Shown in pieces: positions 63,132-64,000 of a stretch of DNA of 64,000 nt. Below the pieces are notes generated by a model that did no database searches, was not told the origin of the DNA, and saw only the letters and a program-made list of their open reading frames with translations. The stretch's first letter is position 1, and every line of letters starts with the position of its first letter. The position numbers were made by a program, and so were the translations under genes. Source of the DNA: Chlorobiota bacterium (GTDB taxonomy: Bacteria; Bacteroidota; Bacteroidia; Bacteroidales; VadinHA17); NCBI GenBank assembly GCA_013152085.1, contig JAADHC010000032.1, forward strand, positions 32,517 to 96,516. Reading direction: 5' to 3'.

Positions 63132-63483
63132 TTATCTTGTTATGATCATTCTTTTCGTATCAATTAGTTGTTTGTCAACGACCAACGAATAAATATACAT
63201 TCCCGGTTCCAGTTCATTTCCTTTAATAATGACATTTCCCAACCCATTTCCTGTAAGCCGATATGATTTTATCTCTTTCCCCTGCAAATCATAAACATAC
63301 AATACTGCTTCCTGCACATCGAAAGCAAGTTTATATTTAATTTCAGTGTCATTTTGAAAGGGATTGGGAGCATTCTGGAACAATCCGGATTCCGACATAT
63401 CCGTTGGTTTCAACCTTTATCTGACCGAAGACAGACAAAGAACAAACTGTAAAAACGACAATTAATAAACTCTTGCGCTTCAT
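63132..63483 (-). pseudogene. T9SS protein reduced to signal peptide plus sorting domain
   Basis: The frame from ATG 63483 reads MKRKSLLIVVFTVCSLSVFG then QIKVETNGYVG, the usual start of a secreted repeat or tail-fibre-like protein. One frame over, from about 63395 to the stop at 63132, is SESGLFQNAPNPFQNDTEIK, then the rest of a sorting domain (LYVYDLQGKEIKSYRL, LEPGMYIYSLVVDKQLIDTK). The middle of the protein is missing and the frames do not join. An internal deletion is the simplest explanation. Confidence 0.75.
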
Positions 63484-63520
63484 GATTTTTGGTTTTTTTG
63501 ATTGGTTAATTATGGTCTAT

Positions 63521-64000
63521 TCATTTAATGGTTACATCTTTTGACCAGGTCGGCGTATCGGCGCCGTTTTCATAAACCATCACCCTGGGATGGATGTTTG
63601 TGGTATCCATCTCAACCATCACTTGCAGATCAATCTTTCCGGTTTTCTTTGATAGTAAGGTTACGGAGGAGTCTGCCGGGTTATAATAATCACCGGCGTC
63701 CCATCCGCCAGTCCTGCGACACGGGGAAACCCCAGATCACTCCGAAAAGTTTCACCTTCAGCGCAGCGCCCGCCGGTAAAACCGCACACAGCGAATGAAT
63801 GCCTGCGGTGTACTCCGTCCTGTTCCTGTCAAGCAGGTTTGTCCCGTTTGCCCCGTTTTCAGGATACTCAATTTTCGCATTCAGACCGAACTCCGTGCTG
63901 TCAAGGAACAATTGTACATATTTTTCAAAATCAGGGATGGTCACATCAGCGTCCAGCCCAGCATACCGTTCCTCCAGGTTTTGCCTGACCGTAACGGGAT
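63521..64000 (-). pseudogene. Partial gene with a one-base frameshift, continues beyond the window
   Basis: From the right edge the minus strand reads VRQNLEERYAGLDADVTIPD, FEKYVQLFLDSTEFGLNAKI, and on to LFGVIWGFPVS, then QDWRMGRR and a stop at 63690. One frame over, the sense continues as RTGGWDAGDYYNPADSSVTL, LSKKTGKIDLQVMVEMDTTN and WSKDVTIK with stop 63521-63523. A single extra base near 63715 explains it. I do not recognise the family. It is possible that this is a sequencing error; the surrounding cluster of broken genes makes real decay at least as likely. Confidence 0.6.

Noticed and set aside
1..64000. tRNA, rRNA or prophage
   Set aside because: No cloverleaf, ribosomal RNA or phage structural gene was recognised in reading both strands.

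Overview
This window comes from a Bacteroidota chromosome, most likely a free-living member of the Bacteroidia (Marinilabiliales/Prolixibacteraceae type). Evidence seen in the sequence: seven genes or gene fragments end in type IX secretion (T9SS) sorting domains; lipid A synthesis (lpxB) is present, so the cell is Gram-negative; many upstream regions carry the TAnnTTTG -7 element used by the Bacteroidota primary sigma factor; and Tat-exported Gfo/Idh/MocA oxidoreductases occur with DUF1080 hydrolases. A 2-oxoglutarate dehydrogenase, a proton-translocating transhydrogenase and NhaA point to a respiring, salt-exposed organism (inference). No rRNA, tRNA or CRISPR array was seen. LAYOUT: 1-3.1 kb holds the end of a secreted repeat protein, an HD hydrolase, a Mut7-C RNase-like protein and a metallophosphatase. 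3.1-9.1 kb holds a sugar-oxidation locus: two Gfo/Idh/MocA oxidoreductases, two exported TIM-barrel isomerases and a DUF1080 lipoprotein. 9.4-11 kb is pckA. 11.1-17.4 kb is a five-gene minus-strand operon (two DUF1080 proteins, M14 peptidase, DoxX, membrane-anchored Gfo/Idh/MocA). 17.7-25.8 kb holds a cation/proton antiporter linked to amrS-amrB, acylphosphatase, aldose epimerase, a class IV aminotransferase and a DnaQ/GIY-YIG nuclease. 26-30 kb holds nhaA, a small HTH regulator with two small membrane proteins, and a glycosyltransferase. 30-34 kb has a T9SS glycosidase-like protein and a decay zone (gene cut by an IS21 remnant, broken DUF559 gene) around pcm. 34-45 kb is central metabolism: pntAA-pntAB-pntB and sucA-sucB followed closely by an M20 hydrolase and a gamma-glutamyltransferase. 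45-51.4 kb is nitroreductase, surE-lpxB-spoIID and a hemerythrin/PAS pair. 51.4-64 kb is an accessory region with REP-like palindromes, GH-type enzymes (GH30, GH5+CBM6), an intact IS982 element and a cluster of broken T9SS genes. HOW THE GENES WORK TOGETHER: the two DUF1080 clusters look like an unconventional glycoside-cleavage system (C3 oxidation, then elimination or hydrolysis of the 3-keto sugar, then isomerisation) located in the periplasm or at its membranes. The second cluster contains a DoxX membrane protein that could link sugar oxidation to the quinone pool (inference). The right-hand 11 kb shows repeated damage to T9SS-secreted proteins. It includes two loci that share a nearly identical sorting-domain segment, and both are frameshifted at the same codon.
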